Shown in pieces: positions 1-11,214 of a stretch of 64,000 nt of DNA (within the stretch, counting starts at the first letter, position 1; every line of letters begins with the position of its first letter). A program made the translations under genes and the position numbers. The notes under the pieces are model-generated. The model worked only from the letters and a program-made list of their open reading frames with translations, did no database searches and was not told the origin of the DNA. Origin of the DNA: Carpediemonas membranifera (lineage: Eukaryota > Fornicata); assembly GCA_019828565.1 (NCBI GenBank), contig JAHDYR010000002.1, positions 1 through 64,000 on the forward strand, read 5' to 3'.

Positions 1-658
1 TTCTTGCTGCATTCTACGCAGTTTATGCACCAGCCAGCTTCTGCCGCAGCAATGACACAGCACCAAGAGCGTGGCACACACCCTTCAATGACCCATAGCA
101 GGTTGGGTGGGTCTTGGCGTCAGGCTGTTTTTCTTTTCAATCATTTCCAATCATATCCTGCACAGACTTCCGTTGATGAAGAAGTTCTGCTATGACGAAG
201 CCGGCTTGTCGCGACGAGAACTGGGCCATAGAACTGAAATCGGCATCCGAATATCGCGGCACGCATGGGTATTTACCCCCATGAAATGTTCAAAGTGTGT
301 TCGTGTTCGGTCATTCCGCCGTCAACGAGCGCCATACGAGACCTCCAAGCATACGCGCATGACTGCATCGGCTCTTCCCGCCTGTTCTTCATGTCGTCAC
401 ACCTGCCTCCGACATTTTACTCGTGCGGTGTAGTCATTGCTCTTTTACGGTCTCCCCAAGTCCCCCTTTGCCGCGAAGGTGACTGACATGGCGCAGATCG
501 ACAACAAGAAGAAGAATAAGATGCTGAAGCTTGGTAGCTTGCTGAACTGGTGCCACTTTCTATGGTGGGCAGTTGCAGTTGTCACGTAAGACACTCGGAA
601 CCGCTCAGAGATTGTCTCAACTTCGTGAACGTGAACTCTGCACTACCGATTCGCGGCA

Positions 659-904
659 CAACGCCACCCACTTGCCTCGGAATGTACGATCTGGCAAATG
701 CAGATGCTCCACTTCGACCCAACGAAGCGTCCCACTGCTGCCGAATGTCTTGACAAGCTCAAGGTCATCATGCGCGTGCATGAATGCGTCGCCAAGCCGA
801 GTCCGCTTCTGTTAGATGACACTGAACAGGTCTTACTCTCTGTAGATCAGCGAAAGAGAATGGTCGACTGCTGCCAACTGGGGGTCCTGGAGGAAAAAGT
901 TTAG
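659..904 (+). pseudogene. C-terminal fragment of a protein-kinase-like domain
   Basis: The frame reads MLHFDPTKRPTAAECLDKL, which matches the kinase subdomain XI pattern (ML..DP.KRPTA.E.L) near the end of eukaryotic kinase domains. It is followed by about 50 further residues and a stop. No ATP-binding loop, HRD or DFG motif could be read upstream in any frame, so this is a tail or relic and not a working kinase. Nothing else convincing was seen in bases 1-650. Confidence 0.35.
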
Positions 905-1662
905 GTATGCGATTCGAAAGGGTCGTAGCATTGAACTCGAAACCATGAGTCCTAAGAACACCGGCGCATGCCCAACACTCACCCCCGGTGGCCTGGCCGT
1001 GGTTTGAACATATACCGACACATAACTGGGTAAATACGTAAATGTTGTGCGAAAAATTGCGTCTTGTTCTGCACAGAGCGATGACGAAACTAAAAACGGA
1101 ACAAGAAGAGGCCTGAAGATTTAACTGCCCGGCGGTGCAGGTTCGTCAAGTGGCCGGAGATGCCGCTTCCAGTAAGGTGTATGCCGTACAGCTCGCCGTA
1201 TCCATCTCCGTGCCCGTCTCCATCCCCCCACTCCGCCTTCAACGCCAGCCCCCCGCCACGCCTGTTGTAAGTCCGCCTCCATCTCCTGTCCGCAGTTCAC
1301 CACCGAGTCTCGAAATCGAATCACCTCACTACCATGATTCCCCGCAATACCATGATGTATGTGATGACCATTAAACGATCTCCTTCTATACAATGACTTC
1401 TGAAGCCGTCCGACCAACGGCACAGAACGGTTTATAGCATGCATATGATCCATTCTGGTGCCTTTATCCTCTATAACCAACATCAGTCCATCAAAAGTGA
1501 ATCTTGCAACAGAATACTCATCCACACGCATCGAGAACGAAAAAGAAGCATATAACCAACATCAACAACCTAATAGAAGGCTGCATGCAAGCGTAGAGCT
1601 CTCCTAGTCGATTCTTCAATTTATCAAGCATCAATCTCCACGTCAGGATGAAATCAGTGTTT

Positions 1663-1711
1663 AAAGCTCAGAGATGCCGTTATAGATGATATAACGACGT
1701 CTCTGAGCTTT
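1663..1711. repeat. Inverted repeat with inner CGTTATA/TATAACG arms
   Basis: Outer 12-bp arms AAAGCTCAGAGA (1663-1674) and TCTCTGAGCTTT (1700-1711) are perfectly complementary. Inside them CGTTATA (1678-1684) faces TATAACG (1690-1696) around a 5-bp loop. The inner arm resembles the GTTATA boxes clustered at 37,779-37,996. Confidence 0.8.
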
Positions 1712-1751
1712 TCAGCGATGTCAGTTTCTGGCCACGTCCAAGTTCGGCTCT

Positions 1752-1819
1752 GCGAAAATAACAGTGCATTGCACTATAAGTCATACATTTGGAATACAGC
1801 AATGCACTGTTATTTTCGC
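1752..1819. repeat. Perfect 21-bp inverted repeat
   Basis: The arms at 1752-1772 and 1799-1819 are fully complementary over 21 bp (core AATAACAGTGCATTGC) around a 26-bp loop. A single diverged arm recurs near 2246-2270. It belongs to a class of long hairpins found in intergenic parts of the accessory regions. Confidence 0.85.
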
Positions 1820-2266
1820 CAAAACCACGCTGACCTACCATTGTCCATGGGCTTGACGGGGGTGATCTTCTCGGCTTGGATTTGGCTGAAACTTGGTATA
1901 TGTGTAGTATTTGATATGTTAGGACGGATCCAAGATTTTTTTACATATCGTTCGAGTCTATTTACCGAGATATACGTAAAGCAAAAAAATTAGGGTTGAG
2001 TCTATTCTGGCTGAAAAGCGGTATGGTGGGTTCTCTGACTGTCTGAACACGGCTCCAGAAGTTTTTACGTGATGAATTGGCATATTTATATTGCTTTGCG
2101 TAAACAGAAAAATTTTTGACAGTACCTACAATCAACTACCTGCATATACATGCTATAAACATGCTTAAAATGCCTTCAGTCGTACGTGCTATATACTAAA
2201 AGCTCTTCCTGCATCTTATTTCGAAAGAACAAAAATATTCACTCTGAAAAATAACACTGCATTGCT

Positions 2267-3805
2267 GTGAAATTTTGGAAAAAGATGCTAGATATCACTA
2301 TTCTACGCAGCTGGATTCGTGAGCATCATGAGAAGACCGTTAGGATTGCTTCTGCTGCACCTGGTCAAGAGCGTAAGGCTATTCGAGCAGATAAGAGTAT
2401 GTTCGAGAGATGGTTCGCACTCCGGACGAATAAGAGCCGCTTGGAGCACCTCAAGGAGCACAAAGTGATAACGAAGACAGCCCCTGAGATGCGCGCTGGT
2501 CGATAACATCGTCATTGACGAGATTCGTGATGTGTTTGGTCTCGCTGGCCGAGTTTCACTAATGGATCTCATCAACAAGGCTTCCCTTCCCGAGCTCATG
2601 GCCATTAGTGACGACCTTGCCCGGCCCGAGCTGTCTAAGGTTCCTGCAGGCTTGTTTATGGAGGATGATCAGGTTGAAATCGTGCGGAAGCAGTTTTTTT
2701 GACCACTACACCGGATCAGCGATCACCTTTTGAGGATAACCGCGAGGCTGTCATGCCGTCACATCGTGGCTCTATTCATCTAGAAGGAACAGGCCGTCTC
2801 TTTCTTCCAGATCAAGTCAACCTGATCCTTCGCGCTCTCTTCGTCGCCCCTGAGGGCACTGTCGAGGCCCGCCGCGTGCATTCCCCCTACGAGGACATTC
2901 TTTCTGGTTGCAAGAATGATCCGGGAAGCGATGTGACATCAGCCCAGCTTGAGCGGTTGCGTCGAGATGTTGCCAAGGCAGCCGCCGAAGCTATTCAGGC
3001 AAGGAATGACCGCGAGGAAGCCATACACTCGCTTGAACTCGTTACTGCATCCTATGCGCAAGATACAGGGCATGCATATGTGACACCACCCGCCAGCGAC
3101 GCCGTGGAATTTTTCCGACACTGACGAGGACGAGTCCGATGGCCACGCTGAACCGGCCGCCATGCAGGGTGACGGCGTTCCTTTGCCCCAGACTGATCAA
3201 GACGTCGAAGTAGAGTCCGATGTGGACGACACAGACACCGTTGGTCTCCCAGACGGTTTACGATGTTGATGCAGAGGCCGATCATGACGTCCGCGAGCCA
3301 GTGTCCCTGCTTAATCACAGCTTAGCACAGCTAGACGACACCATTGCAGGCCTTGATGATGTACCCGAGTCTGTGCGCTTGTTGGAGCAGTACGAGCCCC
3401 TTGATGAAACGGCTTGCTGAGGAGAGGGAGGCGAGGGAGGCGCTTGAACAGGCTAACAGAGATTCTGAGGAGTCCCAGAAGAGACTAGAAGCTGAGTTAG
3501 GTCAGCAGAAGGGCGAGGATCAGGCGATCCATCAGTTTACTCAAGCAGAGTTGGCACGCGCGAGTGAGGCTGGGCTTGAAGCACTCGCCGATGAACTCGA
3601 AGACAACTGGGCGGAGCTTATCAGGCGCGCCGAGGAGGCAACAATCGAGCTTGACCGCTACGTTGCTCTCGCTGCCTTGATGGAACTGTTCCAGAGGAAC
3701 AATGTGGCTGGAGCTTTGTGGACTCGGATCAATAGCACCATGATGAGGTACGGGGGCCAGAAGTTCATAACGGTCCCACCCCCTAGACCTCGGTCTTACG
3801 CCTGA
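2267..3805 (+). pseudogene. Acidic coiled-coil protein gene, multiply frameshifted
   Basis: Protein-like sequence continues on one strand but changes frame at least five times (about 2495, 2695, 3115, 3235 and 3410). Two of these lie at poly-T runs (2692-2700 and 3109-3113). The reconstructed product has a basic N-terminus, an Asp/Glu-rich middle and a heptad-rich coiled coil around 3410-3650 rich in Glu, Ala, Leu and Arg. No catalytic domain is recognised. The homopolymer context leaves open whether this is a decayed gene or an intact gene with sequencing errors. Its position upstream of the PHD/RCC1/transposase module suggests it is cargo of the same accessory region, which is inference. 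Confidence 0.4.
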
Positions 3806-4371
3806 GATGAAGGCTATCATCGCACAGCACTCTCGAGAGAAGAAGACAAAAAGCTCGTGTAACACAGGGAGAGAAGCTGGAGTTTCCCCTGGAAGGGCGT
3901 TCATGCTAGTGGAGCAGTTGAAGTAAATGGGCACGGCGACAGGGCGGAACAAGCAACCGCGAAATAGAGATATCAGGTCATCCCCTGACATTGTATGGCG
4001 AGAACTGTTCTCAGTCTCCCGCTTTGGGAGCTCTAAGATCAGTCTGAGATGAGTTACAGATGTCCACACGGTATTCGTCAAACTGAGCACTTCTCCAAAT
4101 GAAATGTACTCGTGCTGCTTTTAATGAGTCTTTGTTGTAGTCATAAAACATAAGCAGCACCAATTGCCTTCATTTTTGCCTGTTTCTGCCATTATTGATC
4201 TGCATATTGATTCCAAGCGACTATCTAAACAAAAGCGGCTTTGAATTTCTTCAACAATGCCAATTCCGCGCATAATGTCCGATGAAATGCTGACCACTTG
4301 TGATGCAGCTCCCTCAGGCGTTTCTAGATGTGGTTTCATTGGTTTCATTCTCAGTGACACCCTTTACATAA
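3806..4371. other. Intergenic, no gene seen
   Basis: Only short, low-quality ORFs are present and no repeat longer than a few bases was noticed. An in-frame stop at 4369-4371 bounds the following zinc-finger reading frame. Confidence 0.4.
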
Positions 4372-5674
4372 TTCATTTACGTTATAAAACATATCGAACG
4401 AAATGAAGCAAGTGCCGAAAAAAAGAAGTCTCCTGGAACCTATCGCGCGTTCACTGGTCATGATCTTACTACAAATCTTTCAAAGATCACTTTTCGGGCC
4501 ATGTTGACATGCTTCTTTGTCATTGTCGATGATATCGACGTAGACAGTGGCCTCTCACTGGGAATGCCCAAAGACTCCGTGTTATCGGCCTATAACACTG
4601 TCGTGTCGAACTTGCTTGTCCCTGTGTACGGTGGTTTTGTTGCTTTGAAGAAGAAGAACTTCAACGAGAAGGGGTTGCTAGACTGGGCGAGAGATTTGGG
4701 TTATAAGCTCGGTTACACCAAGACTAAGCCGATCATCTACCACCAGTTGACGCCGAAAGAGAAGCCTAGCGCCAAGGATCTGTCAGTTTTCATGAAGGAG
4801 ATGGCGAATGTCCTCAGACTAGCCAACGCCCCTGATATGGACATCGAGAACCTGAAGAAGATGAAGTTCATCTTCCCGACAGGTCTACTTCTTGATGCCA
4901 GGCAAAGATATCACAAGCAAAGCGTGCAGACCAAAAAGGCTGAGGGGAGATGAACCCAGCTTTCCTGCGTCTCCAATCAAATCTGAGTCACTGCTCAACG
5001 ATAACAGCCTTCTTGGATCCATTAAGACTGAAAGAGATGCGAAGACTCCCGCTCGTGACTCTTCTCTGACAAATCCTTCGGTCCAACACCAAATGATCCA
5101 GGATCTTCACCAATACGTTGTTGGTGAACGAAAGTTCGATATGGCACATCAGCAAGAGCTGAAGCGTCCTACTGCTGATGACAGTGATGACAGTGATGTC
5201 AGCATTGCTGAGAAGACAGGTCCGCTGATTTCTTTCGATATGTTTATGCGTCAACTAGCATTTTGCTGCGGGCATTGCACTTCCCCGGATTGGTTGGGCA
5301 ATCCGGAGAACGAAACTGACTTCGCCCAGTGCGGATCATGCAACCGCTACTACCATGGGAGGTGCGTGAGGTGGCTCAGCAATGGGAAGAAGGCCATTAC
5401 CAATTTCACGTGTCCGGATTGTGCTGCTGCTTCTGAATGCACCCGCTGCAAGGCTAAGATCAAATCGTCAAAGGGAAGGGACTCTTTCTTCTGCAACATG
5501 TGCAAATCTTGGTATTGCAAGCCATGCGGTGTGGCCATGTGGGAGACCTCGATTGATGGAACCGTTGCCAGGTTCTTATTTTTGCCAGGTCTGCAAGGAA
5601 AGCCTCCTGGCACTGAATCCGAGTCTGGCATTGTGAGAGTAAAGGAAGGAAGAAGCGATCCAGCCTTTATGTAA
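4372..5674 (+). pseudogene. PHD-like zinc-finger protein (copy A of the module), frameshifted
   Basis: An N-terminal globular part runs to about 4935, then an acidic linker, then a Cys/His-rich C-terminus at about 5255-5560. Its spacing (CCGHC, CGSC, YHGRC, CPDC, CTRC, CNMC, YCKPC) resembles tandem PHD/RING-like treble-clef fingers, which in known families bind chromatin or other proteins. The two frames join at an A-run at 4933-4937 (one-base shift). No ATG is found in frame before 4501, although similarity to copy B (FRAML against FRAIL, then a matching helix) begins near 4490. The start is therefore lost, spliced or in an erroneous stretch. It converges on the RCC1-like gene. Confidence 0.55.
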
Positions 5675-5848
5675 TTTAATCACTTGCGGCTTATCTACAT
5701 ACAGCGGCCGGCCGGGGTTAGCCACTCACTGGGGTCAACATCATCCCACGGCAGCAAATTCGCTGCAGTAGATTGACTGTCGTCCCCGCTGGGGAAGGTG
5801 GGGAAGGTGTGGAGACGTTTCTATTACGCGTTTATTGGGCAATGTGGG
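5675..5848. other. Convergent intergenic spacer
   Basis: A short GC-rich spacer lies between the 3' ends of the PHD-like and RCC1-like genes. No specific signal was identified. Confidence 0.4.
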
Positions 5849-7372
5849 TCAAACAACAATTTCTGCTGGTATTGGTTTCTCATACAACGGCATCCATGGA
5901 AGAGTTGGTGTCCACCGCAGAATATTGTTGTACGCGTACCACCGTTTGTTGAGTGGGTTGAACAGCCAGTAAGTGCTGGGGGACTTATCCATCAGTGTCA
6001 CTGCATATTTTGATGCCTCAAAGCGCGCAATAGCAGGAAACCCATGCGATTGTCTCGAAACCACAGTTTGTCTGCTCCCGCCGTCTACTCGCACATAGAT
6101 AAGGACGTTGTTGGGCAATAGCACAAACTTGGAAAGTGGGTACAACCTATACACCTCATGTTCGCTGCAAGGAATCGGGTTTGGGTCCAAAAATAGAGAT
6201 CGGACAATGTTGGGGATGAGTCGGGATCTACCGATGAGATAGCAATCATTGCCAGATCTAACGATCATAAACCTAGACTGTGCAACAAAGATGATTGCGT
6301 CGATCCAGACAGGTGTCCTCCTGAACCCCGGATGGGCGACATCCGTCATGTCATCAGCGGGAATATGACCAGTGGTATTACCGGTGAAGAACTGGGCTGG
6401 GACTATATTCTTTGTCTTGGATGCCCGGACCGTTCCGGACAAGATAACAAGTCCAGGCACGGCCCTGATCCCTCCAAGATTGACGGGAAGTTTCACCTTA
6501 GCAAACGAAGAGAATCGGTGAGTGAGGGCCACATCGTGTCCAAACCAAGCCATCATATTAACGCCATACTCCTGAGAAGGCGCTGTAACGAGCACCCCGT
6601 GCATTGTGTGCAACATGATGTAAGTGTTGCAGTGGCAGTCAAGAACAAATCGATGCCTGCACCACAGATGCATCTTGGCAAGCTTCTCAGCTATGGCTGC
6701 GGGGAAAACCGCCTGATGGACAGATGTAACACGAGCGAACCACAAGTTGCCAATGTAGAACGCCTTGCTGGTTGAGAAGAAGAAACACTTGCCATCAGAC
6801 CAGAACCGCATGATCCGGTGACGGAATGAACGATGATTGTCGTGGAAGACAAACCCACAATAATGCACGAGCTCTGATGCATCATAGCTCTTGATGACAG
6901 TCCGATCTCTCTTAGCAACACTATGTGAAAACATGAACTTCCTGCACATGAACCAGAGAGCGCTCGAGTCACCATCGGTCACCGTCCTCAGTATGGCCCA
7001 CAACGTCCCTTGTATAAGCGTGTGAAGACGGTCGGGCAGCGATTCGCCTTCGCGAAGCTGAACATCCATGCTTAGCTGTGGATGGCTTCGCAGTTTGATG
7101 ACGCGAGAGAGAATCCGGGCAACCTGCGATGCCTGATCCGAATTCTCAAGCTCTTGCGCGTGAAGACAAGCAAGCTGAAGCATGTCATCAAACGTCTCCA
7201 GGTCTTGAAAGATGTGATAGAAATGCGAACGCGCAGGGAACATAAAGAAGACCCTTGTGGCTTGTTCTAAATAGCCCGGCAGGTTGTTGGGCAAAGTTTT
7301 GCACAGGACACAAGAGTTCCAGTAAAGGTCACAAACACTGAGCGACAATTGTCTGTGATTAGAATCAGTCAT
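5849..7372 (-). CDS. RCC1-like beta-propeller protein (copy A), intact
   Basis: The ORF encodes about 507 residues from the ATG at 7372. That start is preferred over upstream codons because similarity to the copy at 44.5 kb begins there. The N-terminal ~150 residues are helical and shared with copy B (LPDRLHTLIQGTLWAIL against LPHTLFTLLQATVWAIF). The remainder has regularly spaced Gly/Trp/aromatic segments like degenerate RCC1 blades. The RCC1 assignment comes mainly from copy B, which has GDNTHGQLGVGS. RCC1-type propellers act as exchange-factor or chromatin/protein-binding scaffolds. The role here is unknown. It is divergent from the transposase-like gene, with 126 bp between start codons. 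Confidence 0.6.
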   Translation of the reverse strand: MTDSNHRQLSLSVCDLYWNSCVLCKTLPNNLPGYLEQATRVFFMFPARSHFYHIFQDLETFDDMLQLACLHAQELENSDQASQVARILSRVIKLRSHPQLSMDVQLREGESLPDRLHTLIQGTLWAILRTVTDGDSSALWFMCRKFMFSHSVAKRDRTVIKSYDASELVHYCGFVFHDNHRSFRHRIMRFWSDGKCFFFSTSKAFYIGNLWFARVTSVHQAVFPAAIAEKLAKMHLWCRHRFVLDCHCNTYIMLHTMHGVLVTAPSQEYGVNMMAWFGHDVALTHRFSSFAKVKLPVNLGGIRAVPGLVILSGTVRASKTKNIVPAQFFTGNTTGHIPADDMTDVAHPGFRRTPVWIDAIIFVAQSRFMIVRSGNDCYLIGRSRLIPNIVRSLFLDPNPIPCSEHEVYRLYPLSKFVLLPNNVLIYVRVDGGSRQTVVSRQSHGFPAIARFEASKYAVTLMDKSPSTYWLFNPLNKRWYAYNNILRWTPTLPWMPLYEKPIPAEIVV

Positions 7373-7498
7373 GTTCCCCCTATAGCTGTTCTTAAACTGC
7401 ACTGCCAAAATGAGGTGGAGAAAATGGCATCGACATTTTTTTACGTAGGACCAATATAAACAGCGAAAAAAACGTAAAGGAAACAAAACTGGGAGGAC
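7373..7498. promoter_or_regulatory. Divergent promoter region, RCC1-like gene / transposase A
   Basis: These 126 bp separate the two start codons and must hold both promoters if both genes are expressed. Runs of A/T (TTTTTT near 7436, AAAAAA near 7466) are the only visible feature. No specific box is assigned. Confidence 0.35.
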
Positions 7499-10069
7499 AT
7501 GCATATCTCCACACAAGCTACTTTGGTCATCTGGAGAATGACACCTTACGGTAACATTCTAGCACCATCAAGCGTTTCCGCCGTCAATGTCATTCTAGCA
7601 AACGTTTACACCTCGATCCAAGGACACCACGCTAATGGCATGGATCGACGGTTCCGTCAATGCGATAAGGATTCGCGTTCGTTGTTCAAGGCTGTCTTGC
7701 TATCTCTAACTGATGGTGATATTGACAAGAGCATTCTTGATCCTGTCTTTGTTTCCTTGCTTGATGGTAATACGGATCGTTTTCGACGTAACATATGTGC
7801 TACTGTCAGAGAGTACACACCAACATGGTCCCATGCCTTCTCACCTGCGTCGGACGAGAGAGATAGCTTGTGCGAGGACAACCACCTGCTACTCGAGAAG
7901 ATTGAGAACACCGAGCATGCATTTCAGTTCGCAATGGCGCTCAAGCGGATCACTGAAGGTGTCAATGTCGTTGATGATGAGGTTACTGTCTTTAACGCGA
8001 TCGCCAAAAGGCTGGGTATCCAGACCATGAAGTTTGATGTCTCACATTATGCTCTCAAAGACCTTGGGTGTGATATTAGGAACGTGTTCGGAGTGAAAGA
8101 AGCCATGAAAGATCACGAGGCAGATTTTTTTCGAGAGTCTTGTACCAGACGAGATACACTGTTCGCACAACACGTTTCGTTATGATCAAAACAACCAGAA
8201 GTTCCCTCTCGAACATACGACACGTTTCCCAATTGCAGCTGACGCAATAGGCTCCTTGCCGGTTCCGGTCAACAACTACTTACATGATGGAACGCACATT
8301 ACTATCTTCTTCAACAGCGAAGATGAACGAGATCAATGTGTCTCCATGCTTTCCCACCCTCAACCCCACCAAGTTGAAAAGCGATCGGTGGGCCTTTGTC
8401 AAGTCGGTTAAGTATAACATTTCCAGCCGTATTGCACGAGGCATTCAGTCACCACAGTATCTCGAGACAGCCAGAGATATTTGGTATGATACAACGACAC
8501 ATGTTAGCAGAGAAGCGCGTGTTGAAGCTAGCTACATTCCAGTTGACATTCTCATCTGGTTTGATGCATGGCGAGGGACTACGACCGCTGTCAAATTCAG
8601 GCTGATTGACATGACAGGAGAGGTCTTTCCGCAGAGAGTGACATCACCATTCAGACTGCTTGAGTACCAGGGAAAGGAGGATCTTTTGCCAACATACTTT
8701 GAGTATATTCAGTCTAACGTGGAAGAGGCAATCCAGAAGTCATTCCAAGTGCGAGAAACTGGAAGGTGGGCAAGAATCAACAGAGTATTGCTGATTGGTG
8801 ACCACCCCTGCCATGTCGACAGTTGTGGGCTCGCTGCAAGGAGGGCATTATCCATCGCCTTTCCAATCGAATAGTAAGCGAAACATGGGTTGGATGCCGT
8901 TTGGCGCCACGTTCCGGACCACACTTCAGCACGTCCTCCAAGCCAAAGAAGGTAGTATTGCTGAATCTACATCGGGTATTCCAGATCCTGCCGCGCACTG
9001 GGGCAGCTTTCTCCTGGCGACTGACCGAAGGCGTTCGTTGGAATACAGAAGAAGAAGGTTACGTCAAACTCTCTTTGAGGGATCGTCGATTGCTCCTGAC
9101 AGTGTGTTTCTTATCCCCCAATCATGCACTGTTGCCATCATTTCATGGGTCAGGTGGCCCTAATGGCGGGAATGTTCAAACCGCGGAATGACGGCTCACG
9201 AGAAGAGAACGCTCAGTGGGGACGTTATCTGCAATCTATCCAAGATTTCAAACCGCCAGATCGTACAACTGGGTGTAATGAGCATATGTTAGGCCGCAGG
9301 TTGATGGCCAACATGGCAACGACGTACTATCATGCGTTTCCTGTCTCTGTTCAGTCCATCTTCAGACTAATGGGATATCTTTTCTCCCATTATTACTCAA
9401 CTGCGACAGTGACGGAAGATATCGTGTGGTGGCATCGAGTTGCTGCACTGTTGGTCCACTTACTCCATGTAAGCCTCTCCTTGGTCACTGATAAGCCCAT
9501 CCCGGTTCCCACACCATCCGAGGCAAAAATCAATGCGGCCATTCACTCAGACGCTATATAGCAATGCAATTGTCGCAACCATTCCCGAGATACAAGCCGC
9601 AACAATGCTTCCTTTTGGTGTCATCATTGAGGAGTACTTCGAGAGAGACTTCATTGGCAACCAGGATGCTCGTGTACATTTGAGGAGGAACACAGTTCTG
9701 CAGCAAGTTATTCTGAGAGAACAAGCGGAGATGTTCTATCGGTTCCTGCGCGGTCCTGTATCTTATGGTCGACGTGAGGGCCACGTACCACTTCTTTCCC
9801 CTCTGATCAGCCTCCGAGTACACAAATGTTGCAAAGATCACGCTCAATGGATTCGTATTCAACAGGATATGACAGAAACGTTGCCAAAGTCTGATGTCAA
9901 CGATCTGAATAGAAAATTCGAGCAGAACGTCGCTCATTTGTGGGAAAGCATGCTGAGACGAGCGCGAAAGTCATGGAACAATGAAGACTGGCTGTTTATC
10001 AAGGTTCGGGATGATCGTGAGAACGGTGTTCGTCTTGACGTGTGTCTATGCAGAGAAGGCTGTCCATAA
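7499..10069 (+). pseudogene. CACTA/Tnp2-like transposase, copy A, multiply frameshifted
   Basis: Similar throughout to the intact protein at 46,160-48,757 but split over at least six frame changes (about 8125 in a T7 run, 8395, 8825, 8960, 9120, 9545). Recognisable pieces in order: N-terminus from ATG 7499; a WFDAWRG block with TTAVKFRLID; IGDHPC; an MHCCHHFMGQ block matching VMHVSHMFMGE of copy B; RTTGCNE; and FIGNQDARVHLRRN. The order parallels the Tnp2/Plavaka transposase core, with acidic residues in WFDAW and GDHP, the D/V-MH motif, then a late F-E-x-x-x-I-x-x-Q/K-R block. It is inactive as read. Alignment with copy B would show which shifts are real. Confidence 0.6.
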
Positions 10070-10939
10070 ATCGTAGTTGTATTTAGCGGGGGAGACAATA
10101 ATCAACCACACGCCCGACCAAGCAGGAAAGTGACGCCCCTGGGATTGACGGGGGGAAACCCCGCATATTCCGGCAGCAAAACTTCGCTGAAACGGAACCA
10201 CATAATTACTTGACTGATTTTGGATCTTAGAGAAGACTTGACGCGCATAAACTCAGGTTGATCGTCAAGATCTCCGAAAGGAACGCAACTGCTGCCTAAA
10301 TCACCTTTTTATCATTATTAGTCGGTTCAGCTTTTTTCTCGCAAGTCCGTCATCATTTCGTGACATAATCCGCGGGATCCGTAGCGAACGATGACTCCTC
10401 GGAAAAAAACACATAGTTGTGCTCTACACTTGACCTACATTCCAAATATTCACTTTGTTCTTTCCAACGGCTCAGTTTTGTCATGCGTTGACCGACCAAG
10501 AATGTGAGCGTACACTGACACTATTGGTTGCATGATGTGAAACATCGTGTATTGCGTACATGAACAAAGTTTTAAGCTGTTATGACTCGTATTCGTTGAG
10601 ATATGGCTGTTTGTTCATACGCCTAAAAATGCACACATGGTCAAATCTGTCGAAACAAAAAAGAATTGGGAATATCTCGGGAATGACACGTTGCCGTTTT
10701 TCAAAAATCGGGCAAGCCCAACGAATGATAGTATGGGATCGCCTGCATCATTTGCAAAAAAACGGCAACGTGTCAATCTCTAGATATCGCCAATTCTGCA
10801 TAAAAACTTTTTTTTGCAAGGCATAGAACTCTACACTGTGAGCACTAGTGTATTAGTGCTTGCAGAAGCGGTTACTTGAGTCGATGAAGTATACGCACAT
10901 GACATAATTAATTAAAACAGTTTAATATTGAGTGAGCCA
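10070..10939. other. Non-coding stretch downstream of transposase A
   Basis: No gene was seen. It contains a strong 18-bp hairpin at 10,684-10,775 and AT-rich sequence near 10,800-10,930. It leads directly into the palindrome array and transposon end at 10,943-11,038. Confidence 0.45.
10684..10775. repeat. 18-bp inverted repeat hairpin
   Basis: The arms TGACACGTTGCCGTTTTT (10,684-10,701) and their exact complement (10,758-10,775) enclose a 56-bp loop. It lies between the transposase A stop and the element end. Confidence 0.8.
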
Positions 10940-10942
10940 CCA

Positions 10943-11038
10943 GGAATTTCCCTTATCCAATCAGGGAATTTCCTCGGGGGAAAGCCCGAGGAAATTCCCC
11001 TACCCAATAAGGGAAATTCCTGCACCCTGGACAGTATG
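10943..11038 (+). mobile_element. Right terminus of a CATACTGT-type element with GGAAWTTCC palindromes
   Basis: The stretch ends in GGACAGTATG at 11,038, the same terminal sequence (read outward) as the ends at 14,877 and 41,844. Inside it are four palindromic boxes, GGAATTTCC (10,943 and 10,965) and GGAAATTCC (10,990 and 11,012), spaced 22, 25 and 22 bp centre to centre. Together they can fold into a hairpin of about 38 bp. Orientation means the element lies to the left, on the side of transposase A. The matching left end was not found and may be outside the window. Confidence 0.65.
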
Positions 11039-11214
11039 ATGGGAGCACAGAGACAGTAACAACATCAAGAAGACCTCTCGATTTACGAGAGGGGCCGAAA
11101 CGCCGCTGAAGAGGCCGCGGGCCAAGATGTCAGGGAACGAGCGCATGGAGGGTGCCTGAGCTGCAGCTTAGCTTGCTTATTATTGATTTATAAACGGGTC
11201 GAATTCTGAGAACG

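Larger units (their letters stand above)
905..2266. other. Non-coding stretch with long hairpins
   Basis: No credible gene was seen. Short ORFs on both strands lack recognisable domains. The stretch holds two strong inverted repeats (listed separately). A diverged copy of the second hairpin's arm lies at about 2246-2270, just before the coiled-coil gene. It is AT-rich between about 1900 and 2260. Confidence 0.5.

Noticed and set aside
1121-1531. 136-codon minus-strand frame
   Set aside because: Biased composition, no domain, and overlapped by an equally long plus-strand frame. No support as a gene.
1718-1993. 91-codon plus-strand frame across the 21-bp hairpin
   Set aside because: It is mostly the hairpin and AT-rich sequence. 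No homologue elsewhere in the window.
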